The notes beneath the pieces are model-generated. The model was not told where the DNA came from. It saw only the letters and a list, made by a program, of their open reading frames with translations, and did not search any database. This document shows positions 23,274-36,500 of a stretch of DNA of 64,000 nt, piece after piece. Each line of letters begins with the position of its first letter. The first letter of the stretch is position 1. The translations under genes were made by a program, and so were the position numbers. Origin of the DNA: Pycnopodia helianthoides (taxonomy: Eukaryota; Echinodermata; Asteroidea; Forcipulatida; Asteriidae); the NCBI GenBank assembly GCA_032158295.1, contig CM063244.1, forward strand, positions 4,530,510-4,594,509. The letters run 5' to 3'.

Positions 23274-24586
23274 AGCTCTAGTTTTAGACGCATTTATAAT
23301 TGGAGTTTTCAAGGGTGATGTGAAAACGCAGAAAGTACCGTAGTGGTTTGTTTTAGTTAGGCTTGTCGTTAGTTTGCTTGTTGACGGGGTTATTGGACAA
23401 AGCACCGGAGTAGTATTATTATTATTAACGATACAAGACAATACAAAAATACTTCCAAGTGGGCTTGGAGAAACAAAAGCAAAGTTTAATATTACTGTGG
23501 CCAGTAGACCTGCTGCCCCGCATATGGTTGTAAAACAAGTAGAGTAGACCAAATATAACGATACATGTACAAACAAAACCAAAGACAAAATTGAACTATA
23601 AATAAAAACTATGTAGGCCTACATCAAAGATTAACAATTTATATATAAAATTTAAAGCAGGAAATAAATGGGAGTAAAACCAGTTTTTAAGAGAGGAAAA
23701 GGGGAAAGGGGAAAAAGAAAATGTGAAGATAATAAGATAATTGTGATTTTATCTCGTAAGACAATCGACTAAAATACAGCAGTATTTTACCCTCGAGCAT
23801 AAAAGATAATTTCCTATAAAGAGGTGCACGGCCGTGACTGTGAGGCTTTGCCACTGCGCGCTATTTTAATTTGGGGCATTGCCTTTGGCAATCTTTCTAT
23901 CAGCCGTGTTTTTACGTTGATTATTGTAATGCGAGAACCAATGTCCTTCTTTCTTCCTTTCAAACGGTCCGATGATCAACATTAAGCAATCTTGAATCAA
24001 CATTCTATTTAGCAGAACTCAACGATCGTTTCCTGACTTTTAAATGCCAACGTCCAAGAACGGTCTTTCGAGATATATTTTCATTTACCTCCAAGATACA
24101 ATGTACATACTACATAAAACGTGAATGACACACAAAACACAAACACAAAGCGTTTTGGAAATGTGTGCATGATGCCTCTCGCGATGGCCCGCCGACTGCC
24201 GGCCGTGACCTGTTTACAGCTAAAAGAGGACGCACGTGTCATGAATATTTATTAAATTGATAATTTTTCTGATTGGCCGCCAGGCAGCCAATTGGAACGA
24301 ATCCAGTTAAAATAAAAGCGCTTTTAGCTACAGTTCCCGATGTCAGAAACCATTTTTGTTTTTCGTTACACCAGGAGAAGGTGAGATTGATATTTCAGTT
24401 ATATAATAAAATTTGTCTGGCATTGCGTCAAATTGTACGTGACCAGCCATTGTTTCTGAAGGTCGCACTTGTTTGCGAGGACTTTGCGAGGTATTTTCAA
24501 GGGTGGAGTACAAACAATCAACACATCCTCACAGTCACTCATATCCATTTAACTTCAACTATTTTCATTTCAGTTTTCCTCCATGC
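23274..24586. other. Upstream region of P450-2
   Basis: The minus-strand open frame at 23271-23588 has no recognisable domain. The last 130 bases resemble the P450-1 promoter, with GCACTTGTTTGCGAG and an ATCAACACATCC stretch. The P450-1 TATA position is degraded to TACAAACA here. An alternative TATATAATAAAA lies at about 24398, some 190 bases ahead of the ATG. Confidence 0.5.
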
Positions 24587-27500
24587 ATGCTCAACATGTT
24601 CAACTCACTCATTAGGTTGTTGGAAACTTTCGGGTTGCAGTCGGTAACCGTATTACTGTCTGTTTTCCTGATGGGAATGTGCTGGATTCGTCTGCCCAAG
24701 AATCTCCCACCAGGGCCGACTGGTTGGCCAGTTATCGGCAGCGCACTGGCCCTTCGCCGTGGACTACCGCATGATGTTTTCACCCAATGGTCCAAACAGT
24801 ACGGGGGAGTGTTCAGCGTTCGGCTTGGTGGCAAGCTCGTCGTAGTTTTGAATGATTTACGTTGCATCAAGGAAGCTTTGCACAAACATGCTACTTTCTT
24901 CTCCGACAGACATACTTCAACAATTAACAAACTTAATGGCATTAAAGGTAAGCTTTCTAAATAACAGCATATTGGCAGAAGATACAAAAGTGTTCAATCC
25001 GAGGATTGTTGCATTGTCAGAAAGAACGATTTACTTTTTTCAAGTTATGGTACTCGTCGAAAGAAGGGGGATGGTCATGCTAAATAGTGTAATTACAAAA
25101 CTATTACGTGTTAGGTCCTGAAATATGTGAAAATGTTGACCGTAATCGTTACATTAATAATTTGTACAAACCCGATTGGACATTTAAAGGCACAATATAC
25201 GTTTGGTAATGACTCTGAAAATTAATGGCAATAAAAACTTACTAAGAAGGACAGCAGCCATGGGTAGTATTATGAATTATTAACCCTGGGTCAGCGAAGG
25301 TGCGGACGCCGTACACTGTAAAAATATTGGGTAACTGCATTGTTGGGTAAAACTACAACCACGATTGTTGGCTAATATTTTCCCAATTTATGGGTACTTC
25401 TTCTCTTTGAGACGAAAATAAAATGCTGTTTGCTAAGAGTCATCGAAGTTGGGCATTTTTTATGCAACAAATGGTTAAAAACCAGACGCAATAAACTTTT
25501 AACCAAACTTGGGCAAATTGCCTCATTGCTGGGTATACCAGTTATCAAAAGTATCAGCCGTTGGGAAAACAACTTGCGCTTTCGACCAATAGTTGGTAAC
25601 TTTACGGTCATGTGGTCATCAGCGCGTGCACACACTTCATCAAATCAATCATCATGGTGGACTACATGCTGGAAGAGTGGGGTGTACCACAGCTGAAAGA
25701 TATATTTGCAGGTAAGTTTATTCTTTTCATTTTTTAAAAGTTCAATAAGGTTGTTTGTGTGATAACAATCGAAGAAACCCATTTGGTTCCAAAGGTAGGA
25801 TACGTCATGTGAGATGTTAATCGAGGTACATGTGCATGGGGTGACTCTTTGCGTATGTAATGTACATACACACGCGCATTGTACATCCGATCGATAGGTA
25901 CACATTGTCATGGACGTATGGTTTATAACAGCGGGGGCTGCTGTCAAAAGACAATGTCGTTGCATTGCATCATTATGCAAGTAAACACACCGCAGACCAG
26001 TCTACGTCTCGGGTTCAATAGTACTCTGTCCTTGCATAGAGCAATGGTCCGTGGATGAATGAACACAAGACTAGTGAGTAGTTTTTTATAGCCTAAGATT
26101 GCATTGGCTCCAAATTGAGCTTTTTTTAGGAGGCTTGTGTTATTGTTAATTTTAAAGTTGTATGCTTCATTCTTGGAGCTTTGATTACACCAAAATGTTC
26201 GTTTTCCACTTGCATCATCAGGATCAGACATGAGTGCAGTTAAACTTATAAGCACTACATGTTAATTTATAATTACTTAATTCCAAATTTGTATAGGTCT
26301 ATCATCTTGTCCCTACCTATTCTAACAGTGTTACTTATTTTTGTTTTTATTCCATGTGAATAGATTTGGCAATCTTTTGGGTTAAATCATTTTGTTTTAT
26401 TTTTGTTAATCCATGCCCTATGATTAGATAAAACAATAAGTGTGGTTATTCAAAGCAGTTAATCAGTGACAAATAACTGCCAATGATAATGTATACACCA
26501 AGTCCAACATGTCAGACAGGCTGTCTTAGGTTTAAAAGGTACTGGTGTCGGTTAAAAAAAATATTTTAAAAGATTACCCATACAATAAAACTTTGTAGTG
26601 ACAAGCTTTTTTCAATCAAACTGTTATAGACTCGGGCCTCAATATATATTTTACTGTTACATCATAATAACTAGATGAAATTTTGTTTGTTTTATTTATT
26701 AGAAAACTACATTGATGCAGAAGCTATGAAATTTCTCAGTGAAGAAGACATAAAACAGATGATACCGCAAATTGGGCTGAGAGTAAAGTTCATGCAAAAT
26801 TGGAAAACGCATGTAAGTTATTGAGTCAAGATGATTTGTTTTAAGTGTCTGAATGTCATTGATGGTGGAGTAAACAAGCTATTTACTCATTTAAAATATA
26901 TCCATCATGTACACTCTGGTAGCTCTACCTACATCATATGCAGACAGGAGGGATGTCTAAAGACATTTACACATGTGTCATCATATAAACGTCATATTAT
27001 ATTGAGACACTCCCAGGCTCAAGCAGATGCTAACCTTGATTTACCTGAAGATGATGCTGGTGTTAGCCAAGTTAACTACCCTGCACATAACGATAAACCA
27101 GATGATGTAGAGAGTGATGATGATTCACAAACAATGGACAGAGATGATATTCAGGAAGCTGCATCATTTTTCATCGCTGACTTGAAGGCTTCTTCTGTGC
27201 CTTACTCAAGTACTCAAAAAGTCATAGATGAAACTGAAGATTTAGTTCAGGCAATTGTTGCTCATCTACAGAAAAAGCTTAAGTCAGTTGTAAATCAAAT
27301 GAAAAGTGATGGTTTGCTGAGAGACATTGATTCTGCAAGGTTTGATGCACTGTTGTTGGACTTTGATAGTTTAAAGCAGCCTTTTGAAGGACTTAGAACA
27401 CCAAGTCAACAAGACAGTTTTTTTTAAATCGAAGGGAGTTCTCATAAACCCACAAGAGATCTCTGTTGGTAGGTCTTTCAGGTCACAAAGTGATACATCA

Positions 27501-30500
27501 ACAGGAGGAGTTAAGCAGAGACTGAAAAGAGACACATTCCAGTATGTGCCAATGGCAAAAACAATAACAAAACACTTGGAACAACCAGGAGTAATGAAGT
27601 CAATTCTGGATCAACAATCTTCCCAGGATGAGGGCCTGCTTAATAAGACACAGCGGGGTATAGGTAAACATACATAAAAACACAAACCTTATAAACATTT
27701 TTCTTACTATCTCCACACAGATCAGAAAACCAACCTGTCTCTTTTTTTCATGCCTCTCATTTTTGAGGGACAGAGGAAGGCAGCAGGTGGCAGATGTTCC
27801 TCCAAGCGGGCGGCGTTTATTGATACCCAACCAGTGAGTACAGTTCTGATAGTTGACTGTTATAATCTCAAAGTCTTCTCCTTTGAAAAAAAAGTTGTAT
27901 TTTGTCAAATTTGTAAATTGGCCTTAATAGTCCTCTAAACTGACTGGGTATAGCCAATGAAAGTGATAAATGTTGTTTATAATCATTGTGGTGAACAAAA
28001 TTTGTCATTTATAAAGGTACCACATTAATTCACTGCACAGAATGGTATAAGTAGTATGCAGCACCATGAAACTGGGCCTTGGTGTAAATGCAGAAAAGTG
28101 ATGTGTGAATGAATATTAATATTATTCAAGATATTTATTATAACTTCTAATTCTTGTTGCAGGATATAACTAACATCCCTGCGTACATGCAAAAAATAGA
28201 TTCAGAGAAGCGTCCTCAACCGTTCATATTGGCATTGCATCGAGACGTAAGTGAACTTCAACCAACAGACGTCTTTGTCATTGTAGAAAAGCAAGCTCTG
28301 CCACAGTCTTCGTTGTTGAAAGCTGTGGACATTTGCTACAAATTACACTTTGTGTTGGACTGTGAGTATCAAGAGAGCTGCAAAGGGCTGTGGTCCTTCT
28401 TTCAGTCATATGTGTTCAAGCAGGCAATCAGTGGGAGAAAGGAGTCAACCACACTAAGGGCCTTACGTGCATTCATTTCCTACAAGACCCTTGCACCTTA
28501 GCCACAATGTGTTTCAAGTTTTTCTTGTATAAAGAAAAGAGAGGAGATCAGGGTTATAATTGTTCTGTTGTTATAGTAAAATTACTGTGCATGTGATGTT
28601 TTTCACAACATCGGTAAAAAATCACTTCTGAAATACTATTTTAAAGTTTGTGTGATAAAGTTGTTGTAAAGTTAAAAAAGTTTTTGTTTAATTTGAAAGT
28701 TACCTCTTTAATATACACGGTCAATTTAAATGAAAACAATAGCATTGGAAGCTTTTACATTGTATATTCAAAAAATAAGAAGACAGTTAAAAAGTAGTGA
28801 CTGATTTTTAGTGTATTGATAATAGAAGCACATAATAAATAAGCACACAAACGGTCAAACAAAAACTACTTTATGAAGAGCAGGCTATAGGAAATCTGCA
28901 GCAAAGATTACTATTTTTCTCTTAAATTTGAAGAGAGGACTACCATGTTTAGATAATCTGCAACAAAGATTACTATTTTTTCTTAAATTTGAAGAAAATA
29001 CTACCCTTTTTAGATAATCTGCAGCAAATATTACTATTTTTCTCTTAAATTTGAAGAGAGGACTACCATGTTTAGATAATCTGCAACAAAGATTACTATT
29101 TTTTCTTAAATTTGAAGAAAAGACTACCCTTTTTAGATAATCTGCAGCAAATATTACTATTTTTTCTTAGATTTGAAGAGAAGATTACCTTGTTTAGATA
29201 ATCTGCAGCAAAGATTACTATATTTGAAAATCAGAAGAGAAGGCTACCATTTTTAGGAAATCTCTATCAAAGACTACTATTTTTTCTTTAATCTGAAGAG
29301 TGGGTTACAATATTTAGATAATCTTTAGCAAAGACTAATATTTTTCTTAAATCTGAAGAGAAGGCTACCATTTTTAGGAAACCTGTAGCAAATACCACTA
29401 AGCATTGGAAATTTGTTTCACAGTCAATTTGGATACAAATATCACCAGTTAATGGGATTTATTCTGAAAGTGACACTACTGATACTTTTTCTCAAATCAT
29501 TAAGTTTATAACCAGGGTCTCAATTTCATAGAATGTCTTTTTCTGTATTTCGTATTAAATTTGTTTTGTTACCAAAAGTGTTTAAAGTATTTACGAGTTT
29601 TAAAATATTGTTGCGGACAAAGTTTAATCTTAAATTTATCATTGAAGTAGAGTGACTTGTTTGATACAAATTTCAAAACAAAACTATTGTATAATTGCTG
29701 GAGATTAACCTTGATTTGGACTGCAAAACATTTCAGTAATTTCAAAATTGAGATGCATCATGGATAATGTTCACTGAAATAGGCCCTAGCCAATTACAAC
29801 AACTAGATTATTTTTTAAGAGTATTTCTTAGGTTAACAGTTTTAACCTGTTATGGTTTACAAAATGTGACTTTACAAATTAAGTGCAATAAATAAAATCA
29901 TCGATTCAATCAAGATTGTTGTTAAGTTTGTATTCTGTAAGTCAATGGCGTAGTTTACCCAACGTTTGAGCGAGTTGAACAACTTTGCTCAACATTGGGC
30001 ATATTAATTGGTTAAAAAAATAACCAACTGTACACGGCAAAAGACGCAATAGTTGGTCGAATATAGCATAGTTTTACCATTAAATGGGTGAAAATAATTA
30101 CTCAATACTTGGTTTAATTTTAACCAACGGTTGGCAAATTGTGCTCATCAACTGGTTAAATAAATTTTACCCAATCAGTTGGTTATAAAACACTGCCCAA
30201 CTGTTGGGAGAGGTCTACTTGCCCAAGTAATGGGCAAAAAGTGTGCCCAAGGTGAATGGGTAATATTTTGCCCAAAAGTTGGATGAGTTGACTATTCGCC
30301 CTTAATTGGGTAAAAAGTTGGGCATTTTTTTACCCAATTTTTTTACAGTGTAGGCACTTTTTTATATTTTTGTTAATTACAACACTTTTTTTTAATTTAA
30401 TTTTCATCCAACCCTGAACAGCACTTAAAGGAACATTACAGAATTGGTTTTTGCTAACAAAACAGTTTCTGGCAGTGTAAGCACTTTATGTAATCCACCA

Positions 30501-33500
30501 TATACATATACTGACGAACCTGTAGAAGTTTGAGATCGATCGGCCATCTGGGTCACGAGAAAATAGTGAAAAACCGATTACACATTTGCAAGAAATCATA
30601 TAGATTCAACAAATGAATAAAACGCTCACTGAGCGATAAACTCCAATCGGAAAATTAGTTTATTCATTTCTCATTTAACATGGCATTTCAGACAGAAATA
30701 TTTCAAGGGATGTTTTCTACTATCATCATCATTAGACCGTGTAAGTTTTGTGTAAATCTGTGATAAAAAAGTATATTTTACAAGTTTTTTTTCTTACCAA
30801 TTCTGTAATGTTCCTTTAACAAAGTGGCTGAAAGGGACTTACACTTAATTAAGTTCTTTGATTCTGACGTTATTATAATAACGTAACAATGTAATTACTG
30901 CATGGGTTATTCGTTTATACAGGTAGCGTTTCCGACGAAAGTGGCCCCATCTGGCAGGAGCGTCGTCGCCTTGGTCTCGGAGCTCTGAGAAGCTTTGGTA
31001 TGGGCAAGAAGAGCATTGAGCATTCCATCAACGAGGAATCACGGTACCTCCTCGACTGGTTCGCAGACCAAGAGGGCAAACCATTTGATCCTACACACCC
31101 AGTCGAAAATGCCGTCTCCAATGTCATTTGTAAACTATGCGTAGGGAGAAGATTCAACTTTTCAGATGCCAAATTTGCCGAAATACTGGAGTTGATCAGA
31201 GAGCAGTTACGCTACGGTAGTCAAGCATCCTTAGTTAATTATCTACCCGGTGTCATCCACACTCCGTTATACTCTCATTTGAAAGCGAATAGCAGACGTA
31301 TACAAGAGTATTTCTCTAATATAGTACGGGTGAGTAACATTTATTTGTGCTCGTGGTCCGGATGCAATTAAACATAGGCCTAGAGCCAATTCGGCCTTGA
31401 TTTAAGTATTGCGGACGATGGTTTCTTTCAGTGAACTAGTTAAATGGATGACAACAAAAACAAACAAGGTACAAAGTTATATTCTCTCAGGGTTTTTTTT
31501 CTCTAGAATTTTTTTTTTTTTCTGTAACTGTAATATAATGACCAGTCCCTTTTTTTTAAGAACTGGAACTGGAACAACGTTCTGTCCTTGGTTTTCTTCT
31601 AAGACTTTCTCAGTTTTCTGTAGTAGAATTTATTGCAATCAGGTTGGTGTTTACGAAGAACATTTATGGATTGATTATCAATTTTTAACTGAATATGGTT
31701 GGAAAGACGTTTTTGACTCCACAAAATGGCAGACCGTGTTAGTTCACGAAGTAAACGGAAAATCACGTTAGCTCGTTGGTTCAAATTCAGTTTTCTGTAG
31801 TAGAATTTATTGCAATCAGGTTGGTGTTTACGAAGAACATTTATGGGTGCATTATCAATTTTTAACTGAATATGGTTGGAAAGACGTTTTTGACTCCACA
31901 AAATGGCAGACCGTGTTAGTTCACGAAGTAAACGGAAAATCACGTTAGCTCGTTGGTTCAAATTCCGCCCTAGTCAATTTTTCTCTGTTCAACCTCAAAT
32001 TATTCCAAACTTACCCGGTCAGTTTCCCTCGTGGTTTATTACTTGATATTTAAACCCTCAGGCAGCATATTGCGCCACCGCACCTTGTAAACCATTACAT
32101 TGTGCTATAAATGCATAGGTCTCATACTTCAAAACGTAGCTCCACATACATGGCAGGTAAAAATACTGAGCGCTTTGTATCCTTTGGCAAAAGGCGCTAT
32201 ATAAATACAGTTATTATTGTTATTATTAAGCAACGTGGTGAAAAAATTATTCACATATTCCAAATATGGTCATAATTTTTTTTTCAATGGGCCAAAAAAG
32301 CCACGATTTTCTGTAATCCTCACCCCTTGTATACACCACAAGCCTGTAGACTCCCATTGGCCAGGCTATAACCACTGCCGAGTAAGGAGTATTGAATGAC
32401 AGCAGTCCCAAGGGACAGCAATGCCTTTGGGAATTGTAACTTGATATCTTAGTGAGCCAACTCCTTGTGCCATTACCTCCTTGTGTCAACCCTGTGCCGC
32501 CCAGAGCTAAAACAGGTCGTAAATAACACACACTGCTGGCCCAGACAAAAGCCCTGTGGGGATTAAAATTGCTTTGGGCTTGCAGGAGGGGGTCATTGAC
32601 CTACAAAACTGAGTAGTGATAAAATCCTCCACCTGGAGGACACACGTTATACAAAAGGGCCCGCTTCTCCGAGGGCAAAGAACTGCGTAACTTTTTGTTC
32701 ACAATAATTATCTTGTTAACCAAAAGATGGAGCTGACTTGTAAAGGAGTAATCTTCAAAGTCTAGAAGTTGATTTATAAAATTTACAGGAACATCGCCAG
32801 TCTTACGATGAAAATGACATCCGGGACCTCATTGACCTGCACATCGCAGAGGTCAAGAAACGAGAAACCAGCGGTAGAGTCGACGATCGATTCGAGAAGG
32901 ACGCCTTCGACGACGAAGCCTTGAGAGGAAGTGCTTTTGACATGTTTCTTGGTGGAACAGTCACAACACCTACTACTTTGCTGTGGTTAATGATCTACAT
33001 GGCACTCAATCCAATCATTCAGAGGCAGGTAAATCGAAACATTGTATGTCTGGCGTCCTATTATTGTGATCTTGATTTGACCAGTTTGGAATTAATGGAG
33101 ATGTCCGGTCTCATTCTTTGCTGTACTTTTCGTCACGACGACCCTCCAAAGACACTGCAATTTACTGCTCAAGTTTACCCGCCATTCTTACAAGTAGACG
33201 ATTTCAAGACCAAAATTTAGATAAGAATTGCAAAGGTACTATGTGGGTTTACACAGATGGACTTTGACTACTGACAATAACTCAATAATGACAGCAATAA
33301 TGTCCTTGATCAATTAATCCTTCAAATGGCATACTAACTCACCCCAACAAGTTCAATAGAACGGCCATGTTGAGCAATGTCATGCAAAGTTTGCAGCTTT
33401 GTTAATAAAGCAATAAGAATTTTATCTACTCCACACAAAAGAAGGAAATAGTAGGAGGTCCAATTGATATTAACACCATTTACAAACCGATATTTCATTT

Positions 33501-36500
33501 AACTGTTATTTGTAAAATCAGAACAAAGCCATTTTCCACTGATGCACATAGTATGTCCAGACAAAAACTCGTGACTTAATGACCTTTATTGCTTTACTGA
33601 CATCATAATAAATATAAATATTTAAAGGGGAGATACCAAAAGCAAATGCACCGTTTTCCTGTTATTGCTCTTTTACGAAATTAAATAAAAGATAAACTAA
33701 AATAGAATTAGAATCATCAACATGCAGGTTCAGTCCGAGATTGATGACGTCATAGGAGTGAGTCGCCAGCCGTCAATGGCCGACAGTCCGAACATGCCGT
33801 ACGCGAACGCCGCCATCTTGGAGATTTTGCGCATTCGTCCTGCTGGTCCCTTAGCAATTCCTCACCAAGCAAAAGAAGAAACAATGCTGAACGGATACAC
33901 TGTACCAAAAAACACGTGTAAGATATGTCTATAAAATAAAGAAAAAACACGGTAGAGAACGCTATGATTAGCTATTGGGGCAGGAAGCTTATTGCAAAGG
34001 AGTAATATTTTTCAAGATAGATTACAAACGTTAAAGCACAGTGGCTGCACTCAATGTACCGGCTGAGTGCCGTGGATGTTTGAGCCCACACGGTTTTACA
34101 CAGACAGTATGCTGGAAAGTTACCTTTTATGGAAGCATTGAACCAATATTCAGATCGTGTTTTCTTTTATACCACAACTGGCTGACAATGTATTGGTACT
34201 GAGCTTTTACGGCTTATGTTAACCCGCAGGTGTGTTGGTTAACATCTGGGCAGTACACCATGATCCTGCCACGTGGACAGAGCCAGAGAAATACAACCCA
34301 AGCCGATTCCTCTCTGCTGATGGCAAGAGTGTCGTTCAACACGAATCACTAATCCCGTTTGGAACAGGTAATTATCCTAATGGTTGCAAAGTCTAAGTCA
34401 CACACCCCCATCTGGGTTTTCAAGCGCTACAGCGCATGCGTGCCAAATAGAGTGCAGCGGTTTAGGGCAATATGGAGCCGTTCGCCCCACGGCAGTAATC
34501 GGGAGGCCCGAAGGGCCGATTTGTCTGAAAAACACCGGAAGGAGTTGTCTTAACACCGCGTTTACTGAGGCAAAAGTTGAAGGTGATGCGGGAGTGAATA
34601 TTTTTAATTACGGAGCGCCGGGACAATACAACACAGCACAAACGAGACGTGTACTTCTCGTTTGTATTTTCACGAAGTGGAAATAAAGCGGTTGATTCCA
34701 CGACGTCTGACAAGTCGTCGTGGTATTACATATTCTTCGCCCTGTGTCCCTTATTGCTGTAGACTTGACCCAAGTCGAACTTTCGTCGAGACGCACGCAG
34801 CTTTATTTCACCACTTTGTTGTGCGCCCTCACTCGACAGGAAAGTGCCAATCACCTCTGGTATCGAAAGTCCGACTTGATGAATCCGCCAGGAGGCAGCC
34901 CCCCCCCCCACACACACACACACACACACACATTCCCGCGTGATATGTAGTTATTCATAATGCATATGCAACAGTTTAGTTATGCATTTTACGCGTCCGC
35001 TGCTGCCCAATGTAATCAGTTCGTTTTTTTAAGACTCGTTCATTTTTCAAATGGGTGTTCACAAATTTAACTCCACAGAGTATACAACCTTATGGCTGTA
35101 AATACATGATGTAATCATTATTGATTTAACATCTTGTGATTAAGCTGTTTTATAGTACCCACAAAATTGATTGAAATACTACAAATAAAAAAAATGTGTC
35201 AAATGGATTCTTAGAGAGTTCACGGCCGCCCAAAAATATAATGAATGGTTAAGTCATAAAGTACATGGGGCGGATACAACGTAGGATATACGTGCATCGA
35301 ACCACCGTAAAACTAGCAACGTCTTTGCGTTCTCACAGTGGGAGTCAAAATTAAGATTTCTTTGCATTCGCTGATTCGCCGAATGCTGCAACCTCATTGG
35401 CTGCTACCCAAATCGATAGATGAGCTCCACAGGCCGTGCACAAACCTGTGGCGGATTCGCCAAGTCGGGTTAAGCCCAGTTCATACTTCCTGCGAATGCG
35501 AATGCGAAGCGAATGTTGACGTCACAAATTCGCAACGAATAATTCACAGCAGTTCAGCTGTGCTCAACTCTTGCGAATATTCGCAGCGAAAACAGAGTTG
35601 TGACGTCAAGTTCACGTCAAATTCGCTTCGCATTCGCATTCGCAGGAAGTATGAACCGGGCTTTACGCGATCCAACTGTCTGGATTGGCAATTAATTGGC
35701 ACTAGAGGGCGCACATTTAAAAAGCTCATCAACGCTAGCATGTACCATTGACTCTGTTAGCACGAAACCTGACTTGAACCAAGTCTATTATTGCTGCCCT
35801 GTATAGGCCACGGTTGCAATTCAATCTGATGTATTTGTAATCGTTTATCGCTGATCTTGTAGTGGTTAAAGTCCAAGTTTAAAGGAACATTACAGAATTG
35901 GTTTTGCTAACAAAACAGTTGCTGGCAGTGTAAGCACTTTATGTAATCCACCATATACATAAACTGACAAACCTGTAGAAGTTTGAGATCGATCGGCCAT
36001 CTGGGTCACGAGAAAATAGTGAAAAACCGATTACACATTTGCATGAAATCATATAGGTTCAACAAATGAATAAAACGCTCACTGAGCGATAAACTCCAAT
36101 CGGAAAATTAGTTAATTCATTTCTCATCAAATATGGCATTTCAGACAGAAATATTTCAAGGGATGTTTTCTACTATCGTCATCATTAGACCGTGTAAGTT
36201 TTATGTAAATCTGTGATCAAAAAGTATATTTTACAAGTTTTTTTCGTACCAATTCTGTAATATTCCTTTAACTGAGTTGAAAAAGGTGGCCGGGGTATAG
36301 TGTTGATCTCTGCACTCAATGAGGTGCCCTGGATTTGGGTGTTTGCTAAGTCGGTTATCTATAAACTGGAGCGATTAAAGTCAAAGATTAATTCCGTTCG
36401 CGTGTCCCTCGTGACTAAACACGAGTCCGGGCAAGTTTATTCGGATAAGTCTATGATGTCACGCCCCGCTATCGACCACGTCTGCTCAAGTTTATCATAC

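Larger units (their letters stand above)
25314..30350 (+). mobile_element. 5 kb CACTG-ended DNA element carrying a SAM / C2H2 gene
   Basis: The element starts CACTGTAAAAATATTGGGTAA and ends TTACCCAATTTTTTTACAGTG, flanked by TA (25312-25313 and 30351-30352). Several hundred bases inside each end are packed with TTGGGTAA, TTACCCAA, GTTGGGC and GGTTAAA motifs in both orientations. These resemble the subterminal repeat arrays of EnSpm/CACTA elements, to which the CACTG ends also point. It lies wholly in intron 1 of P450-2, in the same direction as the gene. Cargo: SAM exons (25654-26812), a zinc-finger frame and downstream exons (26831-28501), and a minisatellite (28890-29410). I find no DDE-type transposase, so it is either non-autonomous or depends on the cargo in a way I cannot read. 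Confidence 0.8.
31330..32788 (+). other. Intron 2 of P450-2
   Basis: Holds a two-unit tandem repeat (31611-31965) and a retroposon-like tail (32165-32226). Otherwise no feature is recognised; the minus-strand frames over the tandem repeat are by-products. Confidence 0.65.

Noticed and set aside
23271..23588. 105-codon minus-strand frame
   Set aside because: No recognisable domain, no supporting splice sites, and it begins at the edge of a transposon. Not enough to call a gene.
24565..24987. 140-codon minus-strand frame
   Set aside because: Antisense shadow of P450-2 exon 1; the plus strand carries the conserved protein.
28890..29410. CRISPR-like regularly spaced repeats
   Set aside because: Units are contiguous and diverging with no unique spacers, in an intron-containing animal genome. 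It is a minisatellite.
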